The notes: generated by a model not told the origin, from the sequence alone. A stretch of DNA of 64,000 nucleotides from Rhizopus arrhizus (GCA_024220505.1 JAKZZE010000005.1:394501-458500); one strand, 5' to 3'; counted from the stretch's first letter, positions 13,112 to 25,943 are shown. Translations and numbers: made by a program.

Positions 13112-13217
13112 AACCTACATCTTATTTTCATCTACCAAAATAAACCTCCAAAAAAAAAGTATGGTTAATTGATCAGTGCAGCACGTGATAACAATAATAA
13201 GAGACATAGTATATGCT

Positions 13218-16200
13218 TTATTTCGGAGTTAATCTCATAATAGCAGAAACAGGCACAACTTCTACATCTCTCGCACGAGCTTTGACACTAAGATTTCGAT
13301 CGCCTGTCACCAAACAAACAGGTACAACATCATCTTGCTTGTTTTGTGATATCCACCATAAACAACATGAGAGTACCAAGTCATCCAAATTCTTGTCAGT
13401 TTCACCAAACATGAATTGTTCTGAACGAATAGTGATGTTATGCATAAAACTATTATGTGATGTTTGTACACGGAGAAGATTGCTCTGTTTTGGTTTAGAT
13501 CCAAGTGTAGATTCGATCAGCTGCACTGCTTTTTCGGCCACAGTTCCCAATCTTTGTGTGTTTGTAGCTAGCCCATCCAATTCGGTAACAACAACAAGAG
13601 GAACAATAATTGACCATTTCTCAGACTCAATCAATTTCTTGACATGCTCAAGATGTCCAATAAAGCAGTTGGTATCAAGTACAAGTACTGTCTTGTTAGG
13701 CAAGATGCGCTCACGTAAATAATTTAATCGAGCCTCTCTTTCTTTAACTCTTGCAGGTAGCTGACGACGGTAACCCATTTCTTCTGCTTCACTGGCTACC
13801 ATGGATTGAAGTTGTTCTCTTCGCTTCTTGAGTTGAGTCATAATATCATCTTCTCCTTCTTCATCATTTAGATCAGTTTCGGTAGACAACAGTACATCAT
13901 CATCCATCTCAGCAATCATTGTGGGTACCTCCTGAACTTCTTCATCATCATACAAACTTTCTACTCTGTCTTTATCGGATCCATTTTCTTGCTCTTTATG
14001 AACACGCTCAAGAATGCGATCTTTGACAGAAGATGGAACAAGAAAGATTTGATCTACAGGATCGTAAGATAATATGTCCTTCATATGCTACACACAAAGA
14101 ATAAATACATGTTTTATATTCTCGTCTTTAAACTCACGTTGACTAATATAAAACCATAGTCCAAAATTATCATCTTTCGCCGAGTGTTAATGTCAAGTTG
14201 CCGCCTTGAAGTTGATTCCAATGATTCTGTTTTTTTTTCTTGACTTGACCGTAAAATGCGGCCAAAAGCTTCATCCACCCAGCCTAAACCTCTCAAGTAA
14301 TCTTCTTCTGGAAGAGTAGGCGTATCACCCAATTTACGAATGTCTTCAATGAATGCTTGCTCAGCTTCGGATTCATTTTCTACTTCCTTGTCCACAGAAG
14401 AATACAAATGTTGGGTTACTAATTCATGATGAAGTTCATAAGGAATTTCGGAAAGAAGACGATTCAGGAACCGAACCAAGAGCGGCCAAAAGGCAGGAGA
14501 AATCAAAGAACGATGATGACGATCATATAACTTGAACTCCTTATAGACAAGATCATATTCAATGTCACAGATGAATCTTTCCCAAAAGGAGGGAGCACCC
14601 TCACGACGTATACAGAGACCATTCAAGACTATCCACTGAAGCAATATTTCAATGTACACAAACCAAGCTTCGTTTTCGTTTTCTTCTATCTGCTGTCCTT
14701 TTGAAGAGAAGGTTGCTTTTTTCCGTTCGCCAAATAAAAACGATTCGTTTTCTTGAAACTGAAGTGATATATTGGGTAACTTGGGTAAAGCAGGTGTTAG
14801 TGTCCGAGGCAGTTCGGGATCAAGGTATCTTTTGAATGCCTCTAGAGCAATCTGACAGGTCACATCTATACCAAACATAAACAGTACATCGTCTTCAAGT
14901 GCTCGCACAGCCTCACCATCCAATGTGTCAGTATTGCTAAACATATCTTGCATGTGTTTGTTCACAGCCTTGGTCAATTTTGAATTTGCATAGTCATAAC
15001 CATAAAGAGAAGAAAGACACAGCACAGCTGTTTCAAACCAAAACAATTCGTAGCTTGATAAAAACTGTTTATTATTCGACGGCGTGTGTTTGATGACCTC
15101 ACTGGTAGTAGTCGAATCACAATGTATTATGGTTCTAGGGAATAAAGCGTCAAAGAACAACCGTTTTGTCTTTGCAAACTCATCAAGCCCAATTTTTGTC
15201 AGGAGCATACCATGCAGTTTGATAAATAGCCCAAGTATAAACGTGCTGTGATCATTTTCATCCTCAATTAACCCTCTGGAAGGCTGTCTTTTTGCATCTC
15301 TTTTCGATTTGGTCTTATTTTCCAGATATCTATTAACCCATCGACGATTTCCTTCAACAAGGACCATGATGCCTTCTCTTGCGTTTAAAAAGCCGTTTCG
15401 ACGCACCATCAGACTGCGCGTGCTGAGATAAAGTTTATGAAAATCGTGTCCGGTGGAGAGAGTCTTGGTTTGTAAGAGTAAGGAGAGGTTAAAGTAGAGA
15501 TTACCTTTGGCGGGCATGAGCCAAATCCCAAGAAAGTATCTTTTCCATGCCTCCTCAAATGCTTCTTGCCAGTCTGTGATACGGCCTTTGGGAGTGTAAA
15601 AGAACCTATACCTGGCGATATCGCAACGAAGAGGAATACAGCTATACCATCTATATCCTTTTGTTCGCCTCCAGTGGGATAAATACGATTGAACATCCTC
15701 TTGTTGATCTGCACTACTTTTCAAGAACTGTGTCAGTCGTTGATAAAATCCATCTGCCAAATCAAGGTATTCGAGGAATAAGCGTAACAAGAGAGCAGCA
15801 TATTTCATTTCTGGATTAGATTGATTTTTTCCTGGTTGGCTTGGTTCGACATTGGTCATAGTCATCGTGCCATCTGGGTTAAGCACAGGGATCTGTGTCG
15901 TGAGCGCCTCATCACCAAACGCAAGTTCATCTTCCAGTTCATTGTGAGTAGAATCCTCTAAAGGTGTACCATACCTCTTGATGGTCCGTCTAAACTGATC
16001 GACAAGGCTGTAAATTGCTCGTTTCCAGCAAAGACTTTCTAAACCTTTTTTCTCTGCGTATTCCAAATCCCACTTGAATATGTCTAGATAAGCTTCAGCT
16101 AAACGCAAATGGAGTTCAATTTTCTTTCTCCAGATGCCTTCTGCCTCTATAACGTCTTGTTCTGTCAAGCGCATGCTTATCTGGGATAGATTATGTCTTG

Positions 16201-16528
16201 AGCATGTGTCCTCTTCTGTCTGCTCACGAAAGCAAGCCAACTGGAAAGATGACTGAGCAAGGGTCTCGAGCTTGAGTTCAACATCACGTATAGCGTTAAT
16301 TAGCATCTTTCGTTTCCTCTTCTTCTCGCTGTCCTCTGACAATGGTTGTTCTGTAGGACATTCTTGTTGTACGGGAGTTCTAAGAATCGTCTTTTGAGAT
16401 TCATTGGGTTTCTTGTTAAATGCAATAGGATTGTGTTGACTAGGATTAAATAATTGTCTTGGACCTTTCGTATTTCTATTGAATGCGTCGTCCTTTTTTT
16501 TCGGGAATTCCCCTCTTCTTCGACTCAT
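13218..16528 (-). CDS. SMG6: SMG6/EST1A-like protein with C-terminal PIN nuclease
   Basis: Two exons, 16528-14138 and 14087-13218, joined by a 50-nt intron (LVN|HMKDIL); 1086 aa. The N-terminus is basic and contains RQLFNPSQHNPI, which resembles short linear motifs of EST1-family N-termini. Residues of about 80-300 form the EST1 14-3-3-like TPR region (around IWRKKIELHLRLAEAYLDIF), followed by the EST1 RNA/DNA-binding region. The last 170 residues are a PIN domain with acidic residues in LVLDTNCFIG, VVVTELDGL, NLDDLVL and LVTGDRNL, so it should be catalytically competent. Known family role: endonucleolytic cleavage in nonsense-mediated decay, and telomere binding. It is shorter than human SMG6. 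Assignment rests on architecture. Confidence 0.9.
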
Positions 16529-18987
16529 AATATTTGGTTATTGATACCTACCAGGTAGTTAGAAGGAATGCATTTCTTTCTGTATAATAACTTACTTGAT
16601 GATAAAATTCATTCCAAGATTTAAATAGACTTTTTTTTAAAAAATAAAAATAAAAATATGAATTTATTAAAGTAGTGGGTGTGTATATCGTTAAAATAAA
16701 AAGGAATTGTCTTTGCCAGGTTAAAGAAAAGGAAAAGAATGAAAAAAAAAAAGAAAAAGAACCAGCTGCGGTCCTTGGAAGCAGACATACAGTCAGTTAC
16801 ATTGTGACTAGCTTTGTTTTTGATAGCCCTATTTTTAAAAAGGGGAAGACATCTAGAAAGGGAGGCGTCTTTACATTTTTGAGCTTTTTAAAGTTAACAA
16901 CATTCTTATTTTTAGCATGTCTAAGAAAGATGCGTATGAATATATTGAGGAAATCTGTACAATGTTCAAACAAATTTCTTCATTGTTTGACATATACACT
17001 TATTGTCGCAGATAACTTTAAAGAACAAACTTTAAAAGAGGTGAGATTCTATAATAAATCAACGGTTCAACGTTGATCAAGAAGGATTATCACTCTACTT
17101 TCCCACTGTTTAAATGTCTTGCGAAATATGACTTGTAATATAACAAGCATCTTCACTTGATTTTACTAGATACTTTATTAACTTTTATTACACTATTTTT
17201 CAAATAAGGTCTAATTGCATAACTTTGTTGATAAATTTAGATTCTGCCTGTTCAAAAGCAGAAATTGCACCTAATTTATTATTCAGGTCCACATAAAGAG
17301 ACTCCGCATGTTTATAAAATGACCTTATCTTAAGGATTGTATGCATTCATCTTTCACTTATGATTTTATGTCATGTTTCACCCAATATACTATAATATAT
17401 ACAAGATGACATGTTGTAAATTACATGTTCAACTGGCTTTGTACTTTTTTGTTTCTAAATGCTGTCAAAAGATTTTAAAAAAGTAATTTCTTCTTTTGCT
17501 TCACATCATTTTTCAGCCATTTGTGCTTTTGCTAGTCTTTGCTTCTTACTTGCTATCCAATAGAATAAAGGACACAAGTTCCTTTTTAAAAGTGTAGACA
17601 AAGATCAACAGTAAAAAAACGGATTATCGGAGCAGGTAGTGGCAAAGGGTATGATACAAGTATGAATGGTAGTTAATAAATCATTCAGCAATACTCAATG
17701 CAAACTATTCTAAATCAAAATCATGCCACGGCTTGATCCTCGATATAGTGGATTCTTTCTGGTACGTAGGCTTTTCACAAGTAGAAAAGAGAAGAAATTA
17801 AACAAGTTAGTGAATGCTATTGCTTTGGAACTGATATTTCAAAGAAAAGCAGCATCATTTTTGACATCTTTGCAGAGTATATGTGCTGAATTGAGCCTTT
17901 TTTGTATAAAAATTACAATTTAATTTTAGAAATTATTTGATAATATATATATGAAGCTGCAGAAATTACGGTGACAAGTGTCATAGATGATGCTGATAGT
18001 CTTTGATAAAGGTAGCCGATCTTAAATACAAATGATGTATTCATTATCATGTTCTCTTGAACTGGAACCGTACAGAAAAGAGTCTGAAATGAAGAAGAAA
18101 CGTACCCTCTCTCAAAAAAAAAAAGTAAGAAATCAAATATTTTTGTTAATTTATGCTTCACTTTAGTATTTTGCTACTTTCTAAAGCAAGTCACCATAAT
18201 GTAAGCCTTTTCTCGGATAATATGAAATAATCGGTTAAAAAAATAAAAGCTTTAGATGTATGCATTGTGTCCTCTTTATTGTTTTACTACAAATTTTAAA
18301 AGGATTGTTAAGATGATTAGTCTATGTTTCAATCAATTAGTTTTTTGTAAGAGCTAACAAACCGCTGGCGCGTAAAGTCATTATCTACTACAAGAATGGA
18401 TGCAAAAAAATGTATTATTTTATTCATAATAAACCATTTTTATAGAATATGGTACTGTTTTTGGCAAACAATACAGTATTAGTGTTACAATAAGATGCTT
18501 ATCGTATGATACGAAACGATAAGAAACAAACTGAAGTTCAACATCCACCACCTAAGATACAATAGACTCTCTTAGTACAACCAACTAATTTCGTGATTCT
18601 TTTTTTTTTTTTTGGCATAATGCAATAAAAATGTAGAAAAGGTGGAAAAAAATACATGTATGCTGACCAAAAAAAGACATTTAAAAGTGGAAACTTTTTA
18701 TCGGCTTTATACAACCTATCCCTTTCGCTCCACCTCTTTTTTTATAGTATAAACGCTCCTTTAAATACACAGGATATAGAAACTGAAGAAGTTTAAAAAA
18801 TAATCCTAAAACAGCACTATTTAATAAAGTTGTGTACAACCCCATTTCATTTAAATAAACTCAGAATCAAATACAAAAAAAAGGCACAAAAAAAGAAAAA
18901 TGCAGGGCTCAGGTTGTACATTGAAAAACGGTTATATAAAGTCCAAAAAAAAGATTTTTTTTTTCTTTCTTGTTCTTTCCTTTCAAC
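16529..18987. other. Long intergenic region upstream of the phospholipase D gene
   Basis: About 2.4 kb, AT-rich. At 16917 an ATG opens a 32-codon frame beginning MSKKDAYEYIEEICTMFKQ, preceded by a possible acceptor (TTTTTAG) and followed by a possible short exon. It could be part of a small protein I cannot identify. Other frames (16675-17076, 17723-17923) look like chance. The end of the region holds the TATA element of the PLD gene. No repeats or RNA genes were recognised. Confidence 0.35.
18933..18940 (+). promoter_or_regulatory. TATA box of the phospholipase D gene
   Basis: TATATAAA lies 48 bp before the ATG at 18988, followed by a T-rich leader. Spacing and sequence fit a fungal TATA promoter. 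Confidence 0.55.
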
Positions 18988-21900
18988 ATGACCTTCTTTA
19001 GTGATATTGCCGAAAAAGTATCTCATCTGTTTGATACACCTCCAGATGAGCCCAAGAAAGAAGACGATGATTATATTGAACAACAGCTTTTGAATGAGAA
19101 GCACCGGTATGATTCATTTGCTGCTGTCAGACACGGTGCTCAAGTCAAATTTTTTGTTGATGGACAAAACTATTGTTGGTAAATACCTAGAAAACCCTTT
19201 TTGTTCAAACATACTTATCTAACTTGTGTAAAAAGGGCTGTTTCAGAAGCTATTGAAAAGGCTACTGAATGTATTTATATTGAGGATTGGTGGTTGGTAA
19301 ATATTATTTATCGTTTAATTTTATCTTTAACTAATCCTTTTTTGTACATAGACACCTGAATTGGTAACAGGAGATGCACGATGATGTTAATATAGACTAA
19401 GGCCACTTTTTATATAGTATTTACGTAGACCTCCAGCTAAATATCCGGAATATCGTATTGATAGATTATTAAAAAAGAAGGCGGATGAGGGCGTAAAGAT
19501 TTACGTTGTTATCTACAAGGTCACTTTTCTTTTTTTTTTTGGTTTTTCTTTATAATTTACACATAGTCTATAGGAAGTAGAATTGGCCATGACTTTAGAT
19601 AGTGCCCATACAAAAGATGTGCTTGATAATTTGGGTGAAAATGTTACGGGTAAAAAGGAAAAAAAAAACGGTTTTTATGTTTATGTAACTCTTCTATAGT
19701 CTTGAGACACCCTGATCATTCTCTTGGAGGAACCTTCTTTTGGTCTCACCATGAAAAATTCGTTGTGATTGATAACCAGATTGCTTTCCTTGGTGGTATT
19801 GATTTATGCTTTGGGTAAATAGAATTCAACTGATAGTCAGCAACCTGTGCTTATGTTTTTCCTTGTAGACGCTGGGATACTCACGGTCATCCTTTGGCAG
19901 ATTTTCACGGAAACAATCCCGACAGTGAACTATTTCCAGGTTAGTTTTCTTTTTTATATATAAAGTTAAGTCTAATGACGGAAAATAGGCCAAGATTATA
20001 GTGACGCCCGTGTGAGAGATTTCGAAAATGGCAAGTTGACCTGAGAGATAATAACTGTTTATCTAATCCATTCTATTATAGTCAAGGATTGGGATATGCG
20101 TCTTATTGACAAGACAACGATTCCAAGAATGCCTTGGCATGACATGTCCATGTGTGTCGTAAGTCGTTACACGAACATAGACAGAAAAAGATTATTAAGT
20201 CATATTTAGATTGGTGCACCAGTCTTGGACATTGCTCGTCATTTCTGTGAACGTTGGAACTTTATCAAACATGAAAAGGCTCGACATGATGAGAACATAC
20301 CTTATCTGCAGCCTCCTTTAGGTGGTATGGGTTTACAGCAACGATATATTGAAGAAAAGACAGAAGAACCTTATCGTTACAGAAAATATCGTCATAATCA
20401 CAGAACTCGCGGTGTCACAGGAACCATGCGTGTTCAAGTACTTCGTAGTAGTGCCAAATGGAGTTCTGGTATTGAATTGGAAGTAAGTACGAAGATATAG
20501 ATAACAAGTGCTCATATCTCTTGTGCTTAGCACTCTATTCAAAATGCTTATATTGCTACTATTCTTGGGGCTGAACATTACATTTATATTGAAAATCAGT
20601 TCTTTAGTAACGTAACACTAAATTAAAAGAAATATGTAAAGACTAACTTTATATTCCCTTCCTAAAAAGTCACTGCTACCGAAATGGATCAAGAAGGCAT
20701 TTTAAAAAATCAGATTGGTAATGCCATTGTCCATCGTATTGTTCGTGCACATGAAGAACGTGAAAAGTTTAAGGTGTTTGTGTTGATGCCCTTGATGCCT
20801 GCTTTCCCTGCTGATCTGAGCACAAAGGACGCGGCTACGGCCAGGTAAGAAAATGTTGAAGAAGTATCAAAATAACACGCTTTGATTAGATTGGTTATGC
20901 ATTACCAGTATTTGTCTATTTGCCGTGGTCCGAACAGTATTGTTGAAAGACTCAAAGCGACCGGTATCGATCCTGATGAATACATTCGATTCTACAGTTT
21001 AAGAAACTATGATCGTATCAATCGTAGCAAACTTGAGGCTCTTTTGGTCAAGGCCGCTGGTTATTCAGATGAGACTGAACAACAGTTGGATAATGTAGAA
21101 GGTCATGAAGGTGAAGAGGCTCAAATTGTTCATCATGCGGGTGATCCTGATTTCTCTCGGGATACGAAGGGCGCTTTTAAAGTGGATGAAGAAGTTGAAT
21201 ATGGTCGTGTGCCTGATGAAGATGATGTGCGTCGTTATCGTGAACGATTTGATGAGAGTATCGCTGCTGATTCTATTGCCAAAGATGCGATGGAAGGTGG
21301 TGACCTTGAAGATGAACCTTGGGTGAATGATACAAAGACTTCAAGACCAAGAGATGAAGAAGCAGAAAGAGAAGAAGCGGGTGATTATGTTACTGAAGAA
21401 CTCTATATTCATGCAAAACTTTTGATTGCTGATGGTAAGCAGAATGGAATGGTATCCACAGATAGGGATTAACCTGTTTTATAGACAAGACTGTCATCAT
21501 GGGTTCTGCCAATTTGAATGATCGTTCTCAGTGTGGTGATCGTGATTCTGAAATTGCTTTGATTGTTGAAGATAAAGATCTGATTCCTTCACAAATGAAT
21601 GGAAGATTTGTAAGTTTTGTGTATTTTATAGATAATTTAATAAGCAACCTGTAGTATGAAGCCAGTCGTTTTGCTGCTACCTTAAGACGTAACTTGTGGA
21701 AAGAACACTTGGGTTTGATAGCTGATATGCCACCTGATGAAGTTACAGATGCCATGTTACCTTTGCCTACTCCTCAAATTGATACAACAAACAGTAAAGA
21801 AGACAAGATGGTGATGGATCCACTTGACGAAGAAACACTCGACTTGTTTAATTCTACTGCAAAAACTAATACGCTTGCTTATCGTCACGTATTTCACTGT

Positions 21901-22188
21901 GTGCCTGATGACACTGGTAAGATCTGTTGGTTATCGGAATTAGAAATTTATTCATCTTTTGAAATAGTGACCAATTGGGAAGAATATAAAACCTTTTATC
22001 CAGACCCTAGTCAGATTGACATCGGTCACGTACACGACCCTGAAATGTCTGTGGAAGAAATCAGAGATCATTTAGCTGATATCAAGGGCCATTTGGTTGA
22101 ATTCCCTTATCATTTCTTGGAGAATGTAGATCTTCAAGGAGAATCTATTCCTTTTATTGGTAATGATATTCAAGAGTTGTATACTTGA
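18988..22188 (+). CDS. Phospholipase D, two HKD motifs, no PX/PH domain
   Basis: Hydrolyses phosphatidylcholine to phosphatidic acid. Fifteen exons: 18988-19178, 19236-19296, 19352-19363, 19418-19519, 19574-19649, 19700-19814, 19869-19939, 19989-20030, 20082-20158, 20210-20482, 20531-20606, 20670-20844, 20890-21434, 21485-21609, 21655-22188; 824 aa. First [12 protein letters not shown]. Second: [11 protein letters not shown], followed by [10 protein letters not shown]. Other family blocks are [22 protein letters not shown] and YIYIENQFF. The protein starts almost directly with the catalytic region, so it lacks the PX-PH module of the yeast SPO14 type. Between the second-half core and HKD2 there is an acidic, charged insertion of about 100 residues. 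Exon 3 is only 12 nt (TPEL), and the intron at 20031 uses a GC donor (GCAAGT). Confidence 0.93.
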
Positions 22189-22294
22189 GTTGTATAGAAT
22201 GTAAAAACGTGTCACTTCACGTTTTATTTTATTTTTTTTTTTAAATAAAATAAAACAATAGTAAAATAAACAAACATACAATAAAAAAAATGGA

Positions 22295-22329
<35 letters not shown>

Positions 22330-22535
22330 AACTTTTTTTGAATATAAAAAAGAAAATGTTAAAAGCTCTTTTTATCTTTTTCACTTTTGTATTTTATTCA
22401 AACAATAAGAAAATAGTATTATGAATCATCCGGAAATAAACGGAATTACAAAACGTGAAAAAGAGTGGTTGATGATATATAAAGCAAACTTTTCTCTTTT
22501 TCTATTTTAAAGCCACAAACATACACATTTTTATA
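22189..22535. other. Intergenic with T29 tract and TATA box
   Basis: 3' flank of PLD and promoter of the next gene. It holds a run of 29 T at 22299-22327 and TATATAAA at 22476-22483, about 53 bp before the next ATG. Nothing else was recognised. Confidence 0.5.
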
Positions 22536-22868
22536 ATGTCAATCCTAAGCAGTATTCCTTTCTTTGGTCTTTTTGGTTCAAGAAGCTCAAAAAGCAAACA
22601 TTGTAAAAGTATTGTTCCCATATCAACCGTACTTAAACGACAACCATTTTCAGCACAAAGAGCATTACCTAATAAATCAAGCACTACAACACAAAAAGTA
22701 ACAAGCGAAAAAAATAAAAAGGAAATCATTACAGAAAATTCGATTTTAAATAGTTTTCCAAGACCTAATCTAATGCCTACACTACATCCCTCACTCTTTG
22801 CAAACAAGAGCACGGTGAAATGTACAAATTGTTCTGGTCCTCATTCAACTGATTTCTGCCCTTGTTAA
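22536..22868 (+). CDS. Small orphan protein with C-terminal Cys/His knuckle
   Basis: Single exon, 110 aa, with a TATA box 53 bp upstream. The N-terminus (MSILSSIPFFGLFGSRSSK) is hydrophobic then basic, and the middle is Ser/Thr/Lys-rich and probably disordered. It ends in KCTNCSGPHSTDFCPC, a C-x2-C-x3-H-x4-C pattern close to, but one residue shorter than, the classical CCHC zinc knuckle. I do not recognise the protein. The TATA placement and the ordered C-terminal motif argue that it is real. It lies between PLD and a convergent Cys-rich gene. Confidence 0.6.
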   Translation: MSILSSIPFFGLFGSRSSKSKHCKSIVPISTVLKRQPFSAQRALPNKSSTTTQKVTSEKNKKEIITENSILNSFPRPNLMPTLHPSLFANKSTVKCTNCSGPHSTDFCPC

Positions 22869-23064
22869 ATAATGCACAACTGGCCTCCCCCCACCCTCAC
22901 CTCTTCCTCTTTCTATTTATTTCGTTGTTTATAAATTGTTTTTTTTTATATAGTCTGGCACATACACACATAAACACATTGAAGCACAAAATAAAGTATT
23001 TATTTTTACATTTAAAAACGACTTTTTTTTTTTGTACAAACACTTACAAATCATCACTCATCAT

Positions 23065-23403
23065 TCAACAAGAGCACACCTTTGAACAATCACATCCAAC
23101 ACCCGAACCACGACCTATGATGAAATGAATATAAAAAAATATACACTCTTTATTTGACTTACAACTGCATTCTGAACGATGAGGAAAGAATATACGAGTT
23201 TTATCATCAAAGACAGGTGAACCAAGATTGTCATTTACTTCTTGATGGTTATTGGGTTGAATGATACCATCTGAGGTATAATAAGTAGGTGAAAGACCAG
23301 AATCATGTAAGGTTGGATGAGAACGACGTTGGTGACGTGAACTGGATACTTCAATATGTGTTGTCTTCTTGTTTGGAATTTCAATAGAAGAACTTTGGTT
23401 CAT
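23065..23403 (-). CDS. Small protein with metallothionein-like Cys tail
   Basis: Two exons, 23403-23163 and 23114-23065; spliced product 96 aa. The first 75 residues are polar and carry no recognised domain. The last 18 after splicing are SECSCRGSGVGCDCSKVCSC-like: three CxC pairs in a short stretch, as in metallothioneins. The 48-nt intron has GTAAGT and TAG ends, is a multiple of three and has no stop. Unspliced mRNA would therefore give a 112-aa form with a hydrophobic insert in the middle of the Cys cluster. Metal binding is inferred from Cys spacing only. Confidence 0.6.
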   Translation of the reverse strand: MNQSSSIEIPNKKTTHIEVSSSRHQRRSHPTLHDSGLSPTYYTSDGIIQPNNHQEVNDNLGSPVFDDKTRIFFPHRSECSCKSNKECIFFYIHFIIGRGSGVGCDCSKVCSC

Positions 23404-23686
23404 TTTTTAAAGAGAAAAATAAAATAAAATAAAAAATAAAAATAAAAAAAAAGAGTTTGTTTTATAGTTTTTTATTATTCATGCAAAAATATTATAAAGA
23501 GAATTGATTGGATCAATGCCATTTCGTAATTTCCCGAATTAACTGTTCTTTGTGTAAAGCATTTGAAACTAATCCTAAAAAAGATTATACTTTTTTTTTT
23601 GGTTTGTTCCTTTATGCAACTTTAATTTGATAGAGTGTGTATGCAAAAAAAAAAAATAAGGTTGATTTATAAAAACAAGTTTTTAT

Positions 23687-25337
23687 TTATGTTGTGTGTA
23701 TTAATTTTTTATAATATTCAGTGACTTCATCCATTCTTTCTTTAATACTTGGTCTAGCCAACCTCTTTTTCCATTCTTCCCATCTTTTTCTATCAACATA
23801 CTTTAACAATTCCTTAGTTGCCTCTACAGTTTTACCCAGTGGATTGATTTCTTTGACAGATAATAACTGATCAGAAAGATAATATGTTTCATTTGATGAT
23901 CCAGTCACTTCGGATACAAAAGAAGCCAGATTTCTGATGGCTCTCTTGGTAGGTTTAGTGTGTATAAACATGATTTGGAATACATGTGGTTGATCCACAA
24001 AAACTTCTAATGTTACTTGTGTTGGTTGTCCATGTTGACTATCCTTATCAAATACACCTGATGCTTCTAATGAAAGATAGAATGATTCATCTCGTAATCT
24101 TTCCGACTTTCCACACTGCTATATTACAATTTTTAATAACCCTTGCCTATCATCCACTCTTTACTTACAACCAGCAGTGGAGGAAGCCCTCTGAATCGAT
24201 GACGATCAAAGATAGGACTGACCATGGGCACTTTTAATGCTTCATTGGGTGCATAAAACTGTATACGATACATGTCTTTATCACTACTAGATGTAGGTAC
24301 AGGAATACCAAGTGGACCAATGGATGCCCTTTCATCTTCATCATGTTCAGCAGTCAACTTACGCTTCTCCTTTGCTTTCTGTGCCTTTTCTTTAGCTTCG
24401 TCTGAGATGACAGCATCCATCTGTCTCTTTGGAAGTTGGCTGTAATCTAAAGCAGGAGATGGAGCGTGCTTGAATCCAGTGGCAGGAAGGAAATCAGTCA
24501 ACATGTTTGAAAGAATAGAAGGAAGTGAGTGGGTCAAGTCAATCCTATCTCAACTAATTTAGATTTGAAACACGATAGATTGCTATCTATTTACCATGGA
24601 GAGATGGGCATACCACCAGCAGGAAGAGGTAATCCAGCGTCACGAATGGCTAATAAAAGTGCCATTGTAAGACCACCACCAGCAGAATCACCAGAGATAA
24701 CGATCTTTTTGGGGTCGATAGCTTGATCTTCAATCAAATAAATATAAGTAGCAAGTGCGTCTTCAACTGCGGATGGAAAAGGACGTTGAGGAGCCAGTCT
24801 GTAATTAATTGAGCAAGTACTACAGTCAGAGTACTGTTTATACAAATTAGTAATTTTTTGTATAGTACAATATGCACTTGCCTTGATTAACTTGTGTAGG
24901 AATGGTCTGTACATTTGATAATTACAAAGATAATAAGCACCTCCATGTAAATAGAGTATGACACGTTCTCTATTCTGATTCATACTTAACCATTCACCTT
25001 TCAACTCGGCCTCATTTTCACGTCCTTTTGTCCAATCCCACCCGATAACCTTCTTTTCTTCCTTGGTAAACAATCTTTCAAGTGTGTCACCCGCTCTTTT
25101 TCTATATTCGTTTGGTACAGTAAATTTTGTTTGTTTGAGAAAGAAGGAAACGGGTGGTTTGAGTGTCGTACTCAGCCGTTGTACATCCTCGACTGTCAGT
25201 GAACTTGATTTGTTAATAAAGTGATGAATCCCTTTGAACGTAATATCTGACAAAAGTGACCAAGACTTGGCCGGTGGACCTTTTATAATGGATGAGGCCT
25301 TTGACATGTCGTTAGGGTTATTGTTTACCTGTGACAT
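23687..25337 (-). CDS. HSL-type alpha/beta hydrolase (lipase/esterase)
   Basis: Exons 25337-24882, 24833-24595, 24544-24169 and 24118-23687; 500 aa from the ATG at 25337 (MSQVNNNPNDMSK). Hormone-sensitive-lipase family: oxyanion HGGAYY, YRLAPQRPFPSAVEDALA, nucleophile elbow GDSAGGG, and a late His in DQPHVFQ. The usual acid position (D in DPLRDE) reads SERLRDE, so Glu stands where Asp is normal. About 70 charged residues are inserted between ISPWIDL and the acid motif. The intron at 24834-24881 is GC-AG (GCAAGT), 48 nt, in frame and without stops. An upstream frame (25533-25318, MLLNNTRHKII...) with a hydrophobic segment could be a 5' exon adding a membrane anchor, but I could not join it in phase. 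Confidence 0.88.
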
Positions 25338-25943
25338 AATAACTATAAATGGTAGAAAATGCACTGATATTCATGGAATAAAATAACCCAGCCCACATCC
25401 AGTAATCTTTTAATATCGAACCATTGTTTTTTATTAAAGTAGACTTCTTTCTTTCTCTCACAAGTGACATTTGATATCTCACTGGTTTCACTGTAGAATA
25501 AATAATCTTGTGTCTAGTATTATTTAAAAGCATCCTTTTTTTTTAAAAAAAATAAAATAAAATAAAAATAAAAATAAAAAAAGCAAGTGAAAGCAAGAGA
25601 AATAAATAACTGAATCATACAACATCATCATTATGAAATTCAATTTCTGACACTAAAAATAGGTAAAATCCGCATACTTCAAAAAAAAAAATCAATTCAA
25701 TTTCACGTTTTCCTTTGATGGAATATCTATGCAATCATCCTCTGTGTTTTATTTTGCATAACTTGATTCTTTTCCAAAGAGGACACTATTCGCATCGATC
25801 CATCTTGCTTTTTAAACTTTCTTTTTTTTACAAGGAAAAGCGACTTTTATTTTTTCTTAGACATCAATGCAGTCACAAATCTCCTGTGTTTTTTAAAGCT
25901 GAACCTATTTTTTTTTTTTTTTTGAATAGTTTTCAAACATAAA
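25338..25943. other. Divergent promoter region of hydrolase and PRP4
   Basis: Contains a possible upstream hydrolase exon on the minus strand (25533-25340) and several A- or T-rich runs. A T18 run lies just before the PRP4 start. No clear TATA box is evident for PRP4. Confidence 0.4.

Noticed and set aside
16675..17076. 133-codon frame starting GTG
   Set aside because: Low-complexity Lys/Glu beginning, no ATG, no similarity; only the MSKKDAY segment within the region (in another frame) looks protein-like, and it was left unassigned.
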